The notes below the pieces were generated by a model. The model did no database searches and was not told the DNA's origin. It was given only the letters and a program-made list of their open reading frames with translations. Below, one piece after another: positions 32,601 through 45,200 of a stretch of DNA of 64,000 nt. The translations under genes were made by a program, and so were the position numbers. This DNA is from Flectonema sp. DT1601 (taxonomy: Eukaryota; Euglenozoa; Diplonemea; Diplonemida; Diplonemidae). Position 1 is the stretch's first letter. Each line of letters begins with the position of its first letter. The stretch is from positions 502,001-566,000 of the forward strand of contig OZ025853.1 of assembly GCA_964019425.1 (NCBI GenBank), in the 5' to 3' direction.

Positions 32601-34961
32601 GCTGCAAGTCACAAAGATGCTTCAGACCCTGCGGAGTACGCTTCCCTCATAAATGAACTAACAAGACACGCATCATTCACTGAAGAAACACCTGAAACAA
32701 GAGACATCATCTTGTCGGTTAGACGAGCCGTAGCATCAATATTTGGCTTACAACGTGAAGCAAATAAAACATGGCTTGAAATTGGAAAACTTTGCAGAAA
32801 AGGTGGGCTATTTCAAGTAGCTGAGGGTGCTTTACTACGAGCAGAACGAGTCTGTCGTACATCACACAGACCACCAGGATTACTAATGGAACAGGCAAGG
32901 TTACTTATTGCTCAAGGTAAAGTCCATGCAGCAATTAGAATTGTTAGCACTCCTTTAGAAAGAGATATCCGTCAATACGAACCAGATCATGTTGCAACTT
33001 CAGCAAGAATGAGACTTCGAGCAGTTAACTGGGCGTGTGATGTCAATCATCTTCCTCAGTCAGAAGTTCTCGCGGAATATCAAAGTATAGCAAAACAGAA
33101 ACCAAGTGAACAAGTGTTTGTTTCGTTAGCAAAATTTTTAGAAAAGATGTTGATCGGGATTCGAGAAGGTAATCAAAGTAGTGCTCTCGACACGGATCAG
33201 AAAGCCAACATTGCAAAACTAGAAGCTCTCGTGATCGGTATCAGGGACACTGTTCCGTCGATAATAAATAGTTATTGTTATGCTTTACAATATGGTACTA
33301 AACATTTGTATCATTCACTACCTCGGGTGATTTCTGTGTACACGAATGAGGTTACAGCATTATCGCAAATTACAACAGAAGCGAGTACTTTCACTAAAAT
33401 AATAGCACTGTGTACCCGAACACGATCTGGAATTGATAAACAAATTTCAGACTCACTCGGAGCCGTCAGTGGTGGTGTTTTATACACGTCGTTAAATAAC
33501 TTCGTGTCGTTACTTACTCATCAGTCTCATTCAGCTGTTCATTTATTCGCTAAAATAATCAGAAGAATCGTAAAATTATTTCCAAGAAGAGCTGTTTGGC
33601 CTTTAATGGGTCTTCGGTTTAGTCTTCGAAAGGATCGCCTTGATGTTTATAAAAGAGAAATCCTATCACAAATGAGAGGCGATTCTTCGTTTAAAACAAG
33701 TCTCGAATTGGTGTCTGAAGCGGAAGCAGCAACGACAGCTATCAATCTCATCGCTGCTTATAAAGTTTCAAGTTCTACCAAGACAATTAATATTCATTCG
33801 TTGGATTTTTATAAACCACTTGGAAAGAAATTTCCTCTTCGTTTGGTCGTTCCAATCCAGGAGCAACTAACTCTAACACTACCCGAATGTCCAGTTCCAG
33901 AAGGACAAGCGGCTTCTTTATTTTCATCGAATGAAGCGTTTGCAGGTGTTGAGCATGAGGTGTCGGTGATGGCATCCCTGCAGAATCCAAAAAAAGTAAC
34001 TTTCATAACATCAACTGGAGCGTCAAGATCATTTCTCTGCAAAGCAAGAGATGAATTACGGAAAGATAACCGAATAATGGAATTGTGTCACATCATGAAT
34101 TTACTACTTAAAAAGAATCAACCAGCTAGACAACGAAAACTATACACCAGAACGTTCTGTGTGACGATGACTGGTGATGCCAGTGGCATGATTGAGTGGG
34201 TTAATAACGTTAAACCTTTTAGAATGGTTTTAGACGATTTATACCTCCGTGCGGGTAAGGGATTGACTCATTCTCAAATTAGATCGATCTTAAAATTGAA
34301 AGAAGCAAAAAAATTAACTGCTGCTGGTGCTCTTGATAAAATATTAATAGAATTTCCTCCGATACTACACAAGTGGTTATCAGATTCTTTTACTGACCCA
34401 ACGACGTGGTTTAGAACAAGGAACACCTACACGAAAAGCGCTTCTGTTTGGTCAATGATTGGACATATTGTAGGCTTAGGAGATCGACATGCTGAAAACA
34501 TTCTCGTCGATATGAAAACAGGTGACTTAGTTCACGTTGATTTCGCAATCTTATTCGACAGAGGGATGACTCTACAGGTACCTGAGGTAGTGAGATGTCG
34601 TTTAACTCAAAATGTTGTGGCGGGTTTTGGTATTTGTGGAGTTGAAGGAGTCTTTCGCAGATGCTCAGAAATCACGATGTCTGTAATGAGAGAACACAAG
34701 GACATGGTCTTATCAATCATGGATCTCTTCTTACAAGATCCAAGTATGGAAAAAGGTGATGGTGTGGAGCTGTATAATATTAACCGACGTCTTGATGGAT
34801 ATTTTGACGAACCTTCAGAAGTTATTCGTCGTAAACAACAAGGAAGAATCACTGGAGGGGTTCAACTTGGAATTGAAGGTCAAGTTCAGAAAATCATCGC
34901 AAATGCGACATCACACGAAAACCTGTCAGTAATATATACTTGGTGGATGCCGTGGTATTGA
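26623..34961 (+). CDS. ATR: ATR/Mec1-type PIKK checkpoint kinase
   Basis: Six exons: 26623-29201, 29273-30771, 30851-31291, 31374-32008, 32078-32146 and 32226-34961. They join in one frame into 2652 residues, close to human ATR (2644). ATR senses RPA-coated single-stranded DNA in the nucleus and starts the replication-stress checkpoint. The first about 1400 residues are helical repeats; AAYAIQELLKSL marks the ATR-type middle region, followed by the FAT domain. The kinase has KVTFITSTGASRSFLCKARD (glycine-rich loop and lysine strand, about residue 2330), LGDRHAENILVDMKTGDLVH (catalytic loop, about 2493), VHVDFAILFDRG (DFN/DFG equivalent; Ala at the third place is unusual), GVEGVFRRCSEITM (typical of ATR) and a C-terminal FATC NLSVIYTWWMPWY. 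Introns are 69-82 nt. TRRAP and SMG1 are excluded by the active motifs and the ATR-type wording. Confidence 0.93.
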
Positions 34962-35303
34962 GACTGAGACTAATTTACACCAATTTTGGTCGGTTTTTCG
35001 TTTTTTTTTGTTTTGTTTTTGTTCTTGTTGACCACTTCAAACACTCGCTTTGCGTTTTTAAACGCTAGTAGAACGATGAAGCAGGTTTTTCGAATCTGAA
35101 ATTCTATTTTCAAGTTAGCGGTCCGTAGGCTGCTTATGCAAAAGCAACGTCGTGAAAATTTATTTAATTGTGACTTAAAAAAAACTATTTATATTTCTTA
35201 AATACAGCAACGTACCACACATAAGATCGAACTATAAAAGAATTAACTGAAGTATATACTTACTGTTAATTAACATTAAAAAGGATAAGAAAATAATAAT
35301 AAA
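34962..35303. other. Intergenic region, 342 nt
   Basis: No coding signal or recognisable element. GCGTTTTTAAACGC at about 35053-35066 is a near palindrome. No clear pyrimidine-AG leader site is seen before the next start. Confidence 0.45.
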
Positions 35304-35384
35304 ATGTCAGGACCTCGTTTCGATCTCAAAACTGTACCTCAAACCAATGCTTTTAAGGAGAGAATTAGGTTGGAGCATAAGTAC

Positions 35385-35417
<33 letters not shown>

Positions 35418-35805
35418 CATACTCTCATATGAAAACAACAACAACACCACCACCACCAACAGAGCAGCAAAACGCCATCAACTAACTACATTCTTTGGAG
35501 GTACTTGTGAACAATTAAACCTTAGCGATCCCAGAGCAATACAGAATGCACAGCATTCTGTTTACGGAGGTGCTGATAATGTAATTCAGAGAAGACCATC
35601 TTCATCTTGTAGCAGCAGATCAATAAGAAGTAGGACGTCGTCGTATGCTCCAGAGATTCTTGAATCAATGGACAATAGACTAGCTGCATTAGAGAGGACA
35701 TTGACTGAAGAGAGAACTGGTCGTCAACATGTTCAAAAACAGTTAGATAATCTGAGGGCACTTCTTGAGAATCACTTTGATGGTCAGGCAGCTGATACTC
35801 GTTAG
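35304..35805 (+). CDS. Small coiled-coil protein (139 aa)
   Basis: Exon 1 is 35304-35380 and exon 2 is 35463-35805; the 82-nt intron has a GTACGT donor, a 27-nt T run and a CCAACAG acceptor, and joins through a split Lys codon. Start MSGPRFDLKTVPQTNAFKER. The middle is Ser/Arg-rich (RRPSSSCSSRSIRSRTSS), followed by a clear coiled coil (ILESMDNRLAALERTLTEER, then QHVQKQLDNLRALLENHF). Not recognised; probably a small cytoskeletal or scaffold component. It lies directly upstream of the dynein heavy chain gene. Confidence 0.75.
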
Positions 35806-36250
35806 TAGGTAGCTCTCGGTTGATAATTGTTTCTTTAATGAAAAACAGCTGTTGCTGACTAGTTAGGCAGATGACAATCACTCCCTTAGAGTGATCACCG
35901 AAATGAGAAGGTATATCGACGATGAGTTTTGTAGTTCTGTTTAATTTATAAATTTACCCTCTTAATTTTTTTTTTTATTCTTTTCTAAAAAATTCACTTA
36001 CACTAATAATGAAAAAAAAAAAGAAAAGTTCATTTTTTTTTTCGCACCTTTCGGTTTTTTTTAACTTCAGATGATCCCTTTTTTTGTCTTCTTAATAAGA
36101 AAAGAAAAAAAGAACTTAACATCCTTTTTATCTTTAAATAAGCTCTGTTGTGTTGTTTTTGTTTGAATTGATTGGGTTTGATAGTTTTTTGTATCTGTCG
36201 AAAAATTAAATTTTTTTTTTTTTTTTTTAAAGTTTTCCTCCTCTCAGGTG
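35806..36250. other. Intergenic region, 445 nt
   Basis: A/T-run rich, nothing coding. ATCACT/AGTGAT at about 35878-35895 forms a small hairpin. TTTTCCTCCTCTCAG at about 36233-36247 abuts the dynein start and is a strong leader acceptor. Confidence 0.5.
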
Positions 36251-39200
36251 ATGAAAAAGAGAAGAGATGCTGAGAGAGCAAAATTATTACGTCCCAGCAC
36301 AAGTCATCTAACAACAGGCTATGATGGTGATGCTGCTGCTTATAGACCTCTAAGCGCAGGGAGAGTTAGAGCATCAGCTTGTAGAGTACTGAAACCACAA
36401 CCTCCTGTTGTGAGAGATGACACACAAGTATTTAGGAGACGTGCTGATGAAGAACCGACAACAGCAGATAAAAAAACAAACAATCTCCGCAGCCCTTTAG
36501 AACTCGCGGAAACAGCTAAGCAATCTCCATCGCTATCTGATAATACTCACCGACTTTATATTCAAACAGCTAGAATTACTACAGGACAATCATATGGTAA
36601 GCGCAATGAGACCAGGATACCTGTTCCTCCATTAACAGATCGATTGGATCAAACAAATAATTCTGGTAGACCTCTTTCTGCAACACTTGACTATCAAAGT
36701 CAGCCAACTCCTCCTTCAACACCACCACCAGCAGTACACTTCAGTATGACTATTGGAACACAAGGATGGTTAAATGGAATTAGAGAAAAAGTTTCAGAAT
36801 CTATTTTTGTCGACAATATTAACGATTCTTCTTCACCGTTTTCGTTTATAAACTCCGTCAGGTTATCAACTGAAGAAGTCGAAACGTTTATTTACGCAAA
36901 TCAACATCCAGAGACAAGCGATCCCTATCAACTAATTGTCGTACCGCATTCTCATATTAATCGAAATCTGTACTACGTATTCTCAGCCAGGGGAGTAACC
37001 CGACACGTTGATGATAAAGCGGTGTCATTTTGTTCTCTAAAAGAATGGATGATATCGTATAAGGCATTTAAACTGACACATTCGATAACATTCTTTTCTC
37101 AATATAAGAAATGGAGAATCTTTTCACATTGGAAAACCAGCGTTCGGAGTGGAACTATTCAAGCAACGAAGGAGTACCTATTGGATAATCATATATTATT
37201 GCATCCAGTATTGGCTGAACCACTTTTAAAAATTAGAAAGGTTTGCGGACAGATAGCAGTTATGTCTATAACCAGTGTGCTGCAACATACTTCAACTCCT
37301 TCTCAGTTTATAAAACTACAACTTGATCAGAGAAAGCAATGCGTGGCATCATTTAAATCTAAGCTATCAGTAATTGATTCTCTAACAAGACAAGCATGCA
37401 AAGATACTTTCAAGGTTGTTCTCGAAGAAAGAATTCAAGCGAAGACATCTCCTGCTGGAACTCCAACTTCTGCTGCCAAATCTCTTAAGAGGGATGATGA
37501 TGATTTGTATGTTGGACCTACACATACTGAATTATCACAGGCAAGGGGGATGTGTAGAAAACTATTTGGTATGTCTCTTCTCAATGTTGTTTACTGTGTC
37601 ACTGTACTAATATCATAATAATCACAAATAGGATTTATTAAAGTGATCGATCTCATGCTAACAGATTCACTATTAGACTTTTCGACCAGATCATTAACTG
37701 GACTTCAGAATATGCTTCAAGACCCTGATGAAGAAGTCATTCCTATTGGTGATGATACTAATCCTGATGAGGTTTTATACGAAATGATGATTGCCAGTGA
37801 TATCATCGATGAAAATGACATATTAAAAGCAAAGAGACAAGCGAGGAAAACCAGCAAAACCGGCAACAGAATCCATCCAGCTGGTATTCCCATTCGAATT
37901 TTGGAAGCTCTTGGTATCCCAAATCCATCATACAAACCAGTGTTGTCTTGTCAATTACGGTTAACTAGTTCGTTAGACTTAGAAATATCGCCAACTCCAT
38001 CAGAAATAAAACAGCAAATCATCTCAACAGCACTTGCCAGTATTAAAGAAGTGTTATCAGCGTTTAAACCTTTATACAGTCCTTCTAATTTGAGAGGACT
38101 TATTGGAGAAACAAATAAATCGATTTTAGCGACAATTCATAAGGAGCTTCCTGAAGAGGAATCGGTTACGTTGACTAAGTCGATTCTGTCAAATAAAAAA
38201 TTGAAAGACGTCGAAGCTCTGATTGGTTTGGGTTTGGATCGTTCCGCTGATAAACTTCATGAGTTCAGTCATAATTATCGTTGTTTTATAACTATGTTTG
38301 CTGAGAATGAAAATCTCAGTCCTGATCAAATTATTGCAAGCGAACCACCAGTCAGCTACTATTCTAACTTATTAAGGGAACTGAAATCTCAAAAACGATC
38401 AATAGAAAATATAAAACCCTTAGAAAGCAGTGGTGTATACAGTATTGATTTATCTTTGTTTAGGGACGTCCTGTTACCTAGTCCTCAGCAGGCGAGGATG
38501 AAAATTATTTCTGTGCTTCCGATTATTTTTAAAAAACGAAATGATGCGTTGCTTGTTTCGCTTCAAGACGGAGTTGCGAAACTAACTGCGGATATTGATT
38601 CAGTTCATGCGATGGCTGCTTTGATAAAATATCATGAAAAGATTTCATTAAAATTAGAAGACTACAACTCACAGTACAACATCCTCTCTGAGCATTTGGA
38701 ATTATTGCAAACTAATAATATTGAGATTCCGCCTGAAATAATCGGAGCATGGTTTCACGGAACTGTACCTGCATTACAGGAATTGGGAAGATGTGTTGTC
38801 GTGACTGAGCAGACAAGGGAAGAGAAAATATCGCAATTTGCGGAAACTATCGAAGCAGGTTTACAAGAATGTGAAGATGAAATTTTGGAACTTGAGATCG
38901 AGGCTGACAATCCTTTAATATTTGAAGAGGACAGTGAACCTTCTCTTGTTTTAGAACACCTCTCTGAACTCACTGAAAAATTAGTAGCTCTTGAAATTAA
39001 AGAACGAGAGCTGTGTTCACATCAGGAGATTTTCGGTCTTGAACAGAATTCCCATCCAAAACTACCCATCGTCGCGAAAAATATTTCTGATAAAAAGAAG
39101 ATATGGGCCTCTCTGACTGAATGGGTTGCCATCAGATCTGACTACGATACTCTAAACTATATGGAATCTAGTTTACAAGATGTCACAGATACAGTTCATA

Positions 39201-42200
39201 AATACAGTAGAATTGTTAATCAGGCTGCCAGAACATTTCCAAATAACACCGTAGTACTTAAACTTCGAATGCTGATTGATGAGATTAGGATTGTTCTTCC
39301 AGTAGTACAATGTTTACAGAATGAGAATCTGTTACCTCAACACTTTGAACTCATTCATGCGATCGTGGGAAGCTCAACCTTCACAACTTACGGACATTTA
39401 GTTGACATCGCCATCGTCGATGTTAAGGAAGACGTTCTTCAAATATCGATTACTGCTACTGAAGAAGCGAAGTTATATTCAGAATTACAAACTCTTTCAA
39501 AAGGATGGCAAAGTGTTGAATTTGAAATGCGATCACACGACCATCCAGCAGCTAAAGACATGTACGTGATTGGAGATACTTCTTACATCACTCAACACCT
39601 TGAAGATAATATTGTAGCTATGTCTACTATTAGTGGTAATCGTTACTGTCCTCCAAGTTTGAGAGATAAAAGTACAAAATGGGCAGCAGAACTTCATACA
39701 ATCCTCACCCGACTTGCGAAATGGAAAATCTGCCAAGAATCTTGGTTATATTTATTTACGGTATTCAGTAGTCACAATCTATGCAGACATTGGCCTCAAA
39801 ATGCTAAGAACTTTGGTACAACCGACAAACAACTTCGTGAACGAATGAAAAAACTCCACGAAGCTCCATATGTCCACAGATCTGTGTTATCAGATGTAAT
39901 ATTCTCACACCTTGATTTGGTCCAACGTGATCTTGATCAACTGTTAAGTGTCCTCGCTACTAATATAGATGAGAAGAGAATGTGTCACCCGAGGTATTAT
40001 TTCTTATCTGACACTCAGTTGATAGACTTCTTGAGTAACGCTAAGGATCCTCTCGCTGTTGTTCATTACTTTCCAGCGTTGTTCCAATCGATAATAAATA
40101 TAACAATTGAAGAAGGAGGAATCTCTTCAGTGTGTTCTGGTGATGGTGAATGTCTACAACTACCGAGAGGGTTGAGAGTCACAAATGACTCAAATCGATG
40201 GATAGATAGACTTGGTGAGACAATCTCAACAACGCTCCGAAAACACGCCAGAGCCGTCGCTACTTTTCTAGGTCAAATGGCTCCAGGAGTAGTACCTCGA
40301 ATTGATCACAGTTTACCTTATCCAACTCAGATATTATGTGCTATTCATGATGCTGTATGGGCTGATTTAATCACCAAAGCTATTAATAATGTAAATGAGA
40401 CTACGAGTTCTCTACTCTCTGAAGATGATAATCAAAACATTTTATCTTCATTGTTCGAAGGATGTATTGTGGAATTCCATCGTTTATCAAGTTTAGTAAA
40501 GAAAAGTAACCACACAGCAACAAGTAGAATTAGATTGAGTGCTCTAATCTTCAGACTGTCATCTCATAAAAGAGTTGTTGAAAATTTGTTGGAATATGGA
40601 GTTGGGACATCAGCTGCTTTCTTTGAATGGGATCGACAATTAAAATGTAGTTGGTCAGTTCCTGATCAAGGTATTTGCTACACAGTTCTTAATCACACTT
40701 TTAAATATGGTTATGAATTTCAAGGAGCTTCCAAACGTTCTGTCATCACTGCCACGACTGATAAAGCTTTCTTGTTGATAACCCAAGCACAGCAATCGTA
40801 TCGAAATGTTTTGTTATCTGGTCCGTCTGGGACTGGAAAAACTGAAATCGTAAAAGAATTATCAGTAACTCTTGCAAGGCATTGTTTAATGGTGAATGCT
40901 TCACAATCATTAACGACTTCTGTTGTTGATAAATGGATTTCGGGATTATGTCAAACTGGAGCATGGGGATGTTTATCTAACTTGACAGCCTTACCTACTA
41001 AAGTACTATCGATATTAGCACAACAGCTTTCATCCATTAGAACGGCTATGATTGCCGCAGCAAACGGAGACACACTTGTAAAAAGAATTGAACCAGTAAG
41101 CCATATCGGAAGTTTTAAAGTTCAAGCAAATTTCTCGTTGTTTGCTACTTCGACGTCGTTTATATCATCAGCGTCGCTTCCTGCTGCGATGAAAAACTGT
41201 TTTAGAACTTTTTCGTGTATGTCTCCAGATATCATGGCCATCTTACAGGTTTGTATTGTTTTATTTTATTTAAAAAAAGAGAATCCGAACAAATTATTCC
41301 TAGTTTGTTTGTACCACGTAAGAAAGTCACCGGAGAGTTGAGGGACTTCCCGATGTTTTTTGCCTGCTGAAGATCGTTTGTCCGTAGCATGACAATGCTT
41401 AATTTTGCATCTATACTGTCCTGGGTAAATTTCGGCAGTGTGACAAAATACCCATCTGGGCCGTTGACGGTGACCTCAAACGACAGCTTGTGAACGCGCG
41501 TACACGGAATTCTCATGTTTACCGTTCTGATTTTCTTCTGTTGGGGTCTGAGAGGGGCTTTCGTGCTCCGTAAGACGAGATCCAACCCGTCGTTTTTCCA
41601 TTGATGATTATTGGGAAAGTAAGCCGAGTGCTACCTTCCAACTGTTTGTGAGTGATGACTGAAAAGTCACCTTGTTTGCGAGACCAGGACTGCGTCTGCT
41701 GGGTTGCAAATGAAAATACTAGAGGTAATGCTAAGGCTTGAGAAGGTTGTCGTAGGCGGTGACAACCGGTAAAACCCAGTCTTCTGGTCGCAAAGTGATA
41801 TTCAATAGAATTCAATAACAAACAAACAACAGATTACATTATTCGCAACTGATATGCCGATTGAAAGAGCAAACACACTTTCAAAAAAGATTTTTCAACT
41901 ATTTGAACAATTAAAGTCTCAGTTGGTACCTCAAGATCAATATACCAATGCTTTTAGTTTTCATTTAATGACTGGGATCATAAACTCTATTTGTGTTGTT
42001 GGGGGAACCATTACTGATACAGAAGTAGCTAAGAAATGTAAAGAAGCGATCATTCCGAAACTCATAACAGATGACGTCCACGTGCTTGATGAAATTTTAA
42101 CTAATCTGTTTTCGGGTGGAATCACTGTTTCCCTTCAAAGCGATTCACCATCAGGAGATGTTATGTCCACTAAGGTTAAAGAATTACACCAAATTCTCTC

Positions 42201-45200
42201 ATCCAGTCGAAGTGTAATTATACTGGGATCTTCTGGATGTGGTAAGTCACTTATTGTTAAACAATGGAGTGAAAAGAATGGTTCAAAATGTCATGTTTTC
42301 AGTCCTCAAAGCATGTCCGTGAAGGATCTGTTAGGAACATCTCTAAGAGCAGATCATAAAACAGCTCTATGGACTAATGGTATTGTAACTGACACAGTCT
42401 TACAAGCTCATTCTAAAAATTTGCCGACTAGTATCATTTTTGACGGTTGCATCTCAAAAGATTGGTGTGACACAATGAGAGTATTATTCGCTAAGGAGAG
42501 GTACTACACCTCAGCTGATCACACGTTCAGTATTTCTGATGCCATAACAATAATCGTAGAAACGACGTCAATAGCTGATCTCCCTCCTAGTATGTTGTCA
42601 CTCTGTAAAGTTTTATATATGCCTGACGGAAATCCCTTCAATCTATCAAAAAAATGGAATGAAACGACTCTTCTTCCAGTGCTAAAAGCAATATTTCCAA
42701 AGGAGGTAGCCATTGCTGTGAATAACCATGTCGGAGGATTGTTTTCATCATATTTAGAGATGCTGACCAGGCAAATACGAACATACTCTACGTGTTCTGC
42801 CAACGCTTGCGTTGCCATGGGCAATGCATTGAAAATAATGAATGCGTTGCTCTCAGAGGCTTGGTCATCAGAGGATACTGAGAGAGGTCTTTATTCGAAA
42901 TTTTCTTCGGTTCAAATTGAAAATATGATTTCAAAAGGTAAGACAATCTCAAGCATGTTATTCTCTTACAGTATTTTATGGGGTTTTGGTGGTACCATAT
43001 ATTCAGAGACAGAGAGGGAGTCGTTCTCGAATTTTGTTAAAATTGAAATGTCAAAATTACTACCCAACGTGAACACCAATACCCAATCGTTGTTTGACTT
43101 AAAACCGGATTTTAGTCAGTTGCGATTTGTTAAATGGGACACGTGTTCGCTTCATCAATCCGATGGAAAACGACCATTAAAAATAACAGAATCTCCATTC
43201 GTCGACACAGTCGATACCATGAAGTATTCCTTTATCACAAAACTACTACTACTGAATGGTACTCATGTTGCTGTTACTGGTCCTTCCGGAGTTGGGAAAT
43301 CATCCTTACTAAAACATTGCTTGCAAGGAACTGGTATAATTCATCAAGCAATATACAGCCCTAGCACAACACTATTAAATGCAAGACAACTACTTCATGG
43401 ATCGTTAGTTAAGTCTGATCGTAAAGAAGGAAATTCATTGCCTGTATTAATATACATTGATAACATGAATTTATGTCAGGGGATTGGTGTTCACGAATCA
43501 TTGCGTTATTTTATTGAACATAAATCTGTTTATCATCTGAAACAGTTACACACAAGTGCAAACACTAAGGGTAAAGTTACTGTGTCTTGTTGTATAAATT
43601 CAAATGCTGTTCCTCCTGAGGAACGACTTTCTCGATTGTTGACGACTGTTTTTATGAACATTCCAACAGAAGAAGGAATCAGTACTGTAGTTAGTCGTAT
43701 CCTATCGGGGTATTACATTGCTCAAAGATTCTCACAGGAGGTATGTGATACAGCTACTAGAGTTATTCCACAGGCTTGCGCAGATTTATTGACGTCAGTT
43801 AGTTTAAAGTTCACTCCGTCGAATTCTCATCCACATTACGTCTTCTCAATGAGATCTATCGTGAGTTTATTACATGGAATGTGTCAGGTGGTACCTCGAA
43901 CATGTGCTACAACTAAATCATTATTATCATTATGGGTTCATGAAGCTTGTAGAGTCTTTCAAGATAGATTAATATCAGAAATAGAAAAGAACACTTTCAC
44001 ATCAATCGTCAGTAAAACTTTACTTCGATGTGCTCCAACTGGGTCTTGGAAACAAGAATCAGTTGGTTCACAAAATTGGTGTTCTTTCTTAAGACCAACC
44101 GGTGATCCTGACGCCACTGAACGAGTCTATGAATTGCTTAATGAACAACAACAGAATCAGCTACCAGAACTTATTAATTATTACGCAACTGATTTGTACG
44201 ATACTGGAATGGAGTTAGTTTTTTTTAAGGATTGCTGTGAACATATTTTAAGGATCCTTCGAGTTCTTCAACAACGTCGTCAACAATTATTACTTTTGGG
44301 AACTTCAGGTTGTGGACGACAGACGTTATCAAGATTAGCATCATTCATTCTGGAATATGAATGTCTCAGTCTAGATGTTGACGACTGCTATGCTACAGAA
44401 TCATTTCACACAGACATGGCTCAGCTTTATGAGACTGCTGCAATTCACAAAAATCACGTTGTCCTCTTGCTGGGTGACAAACAGTTTCGAATTCCCGACA
44501 TTGGTAGTGCGATTAATTATATATTACTCGGTGAGTTCAATATACCAGGTCTGTTCTCACAAGAAGAACAGGCTCGTCATGATTGGGATAATTATCTTTC
44601 GTGTGCAGCAGATCACATTCACATAGTTCTTAGTATGACTCCAGGGAATAATTTTAGAAAAATGACTCGTGAATTTCCATCATTAGTCACATGTTGTACG
44701 ATCAACTATTTCGTAACTTGGCCACATGAAGCGTTAATGGAAGTTGTCACTCGAAAGATTGACAAACAGCAATTTAAAGTAACTGATTTATCGATCTTTC
44801 CAAAGGCTCACAATCACGCTGTCTTGATTGCTCTCCAGTCTCGTAAAGAGCTTGAGGATCAATCCAGTTTCCAAAACACTCCAAATGTAACGCCATCTGT
44901 TTTCTTTGATTTTTTATCTCTTTATACTGGAATCTATAACGAGAGAATAACCTCATTTGAGGCTCAAGAATCCAAACTGACAACGGCAATAGAAATTGTA
45001 AAAGGAGCGAAGGCTGTTGTTGAAGAGATGAATACAAAAGTTTCATCAACAGATGGAGACTTAACAATAATAAATAACGGAATATCAGAGTTAAATGATT
45101 CGATAACAATACAACTGTCTGCAATTCAAGAGGTTAGAAATTTAATTATAAGATTCGAAAATGAACTTCACGAACAAAAGACACTCCACATGGCAGCTAG

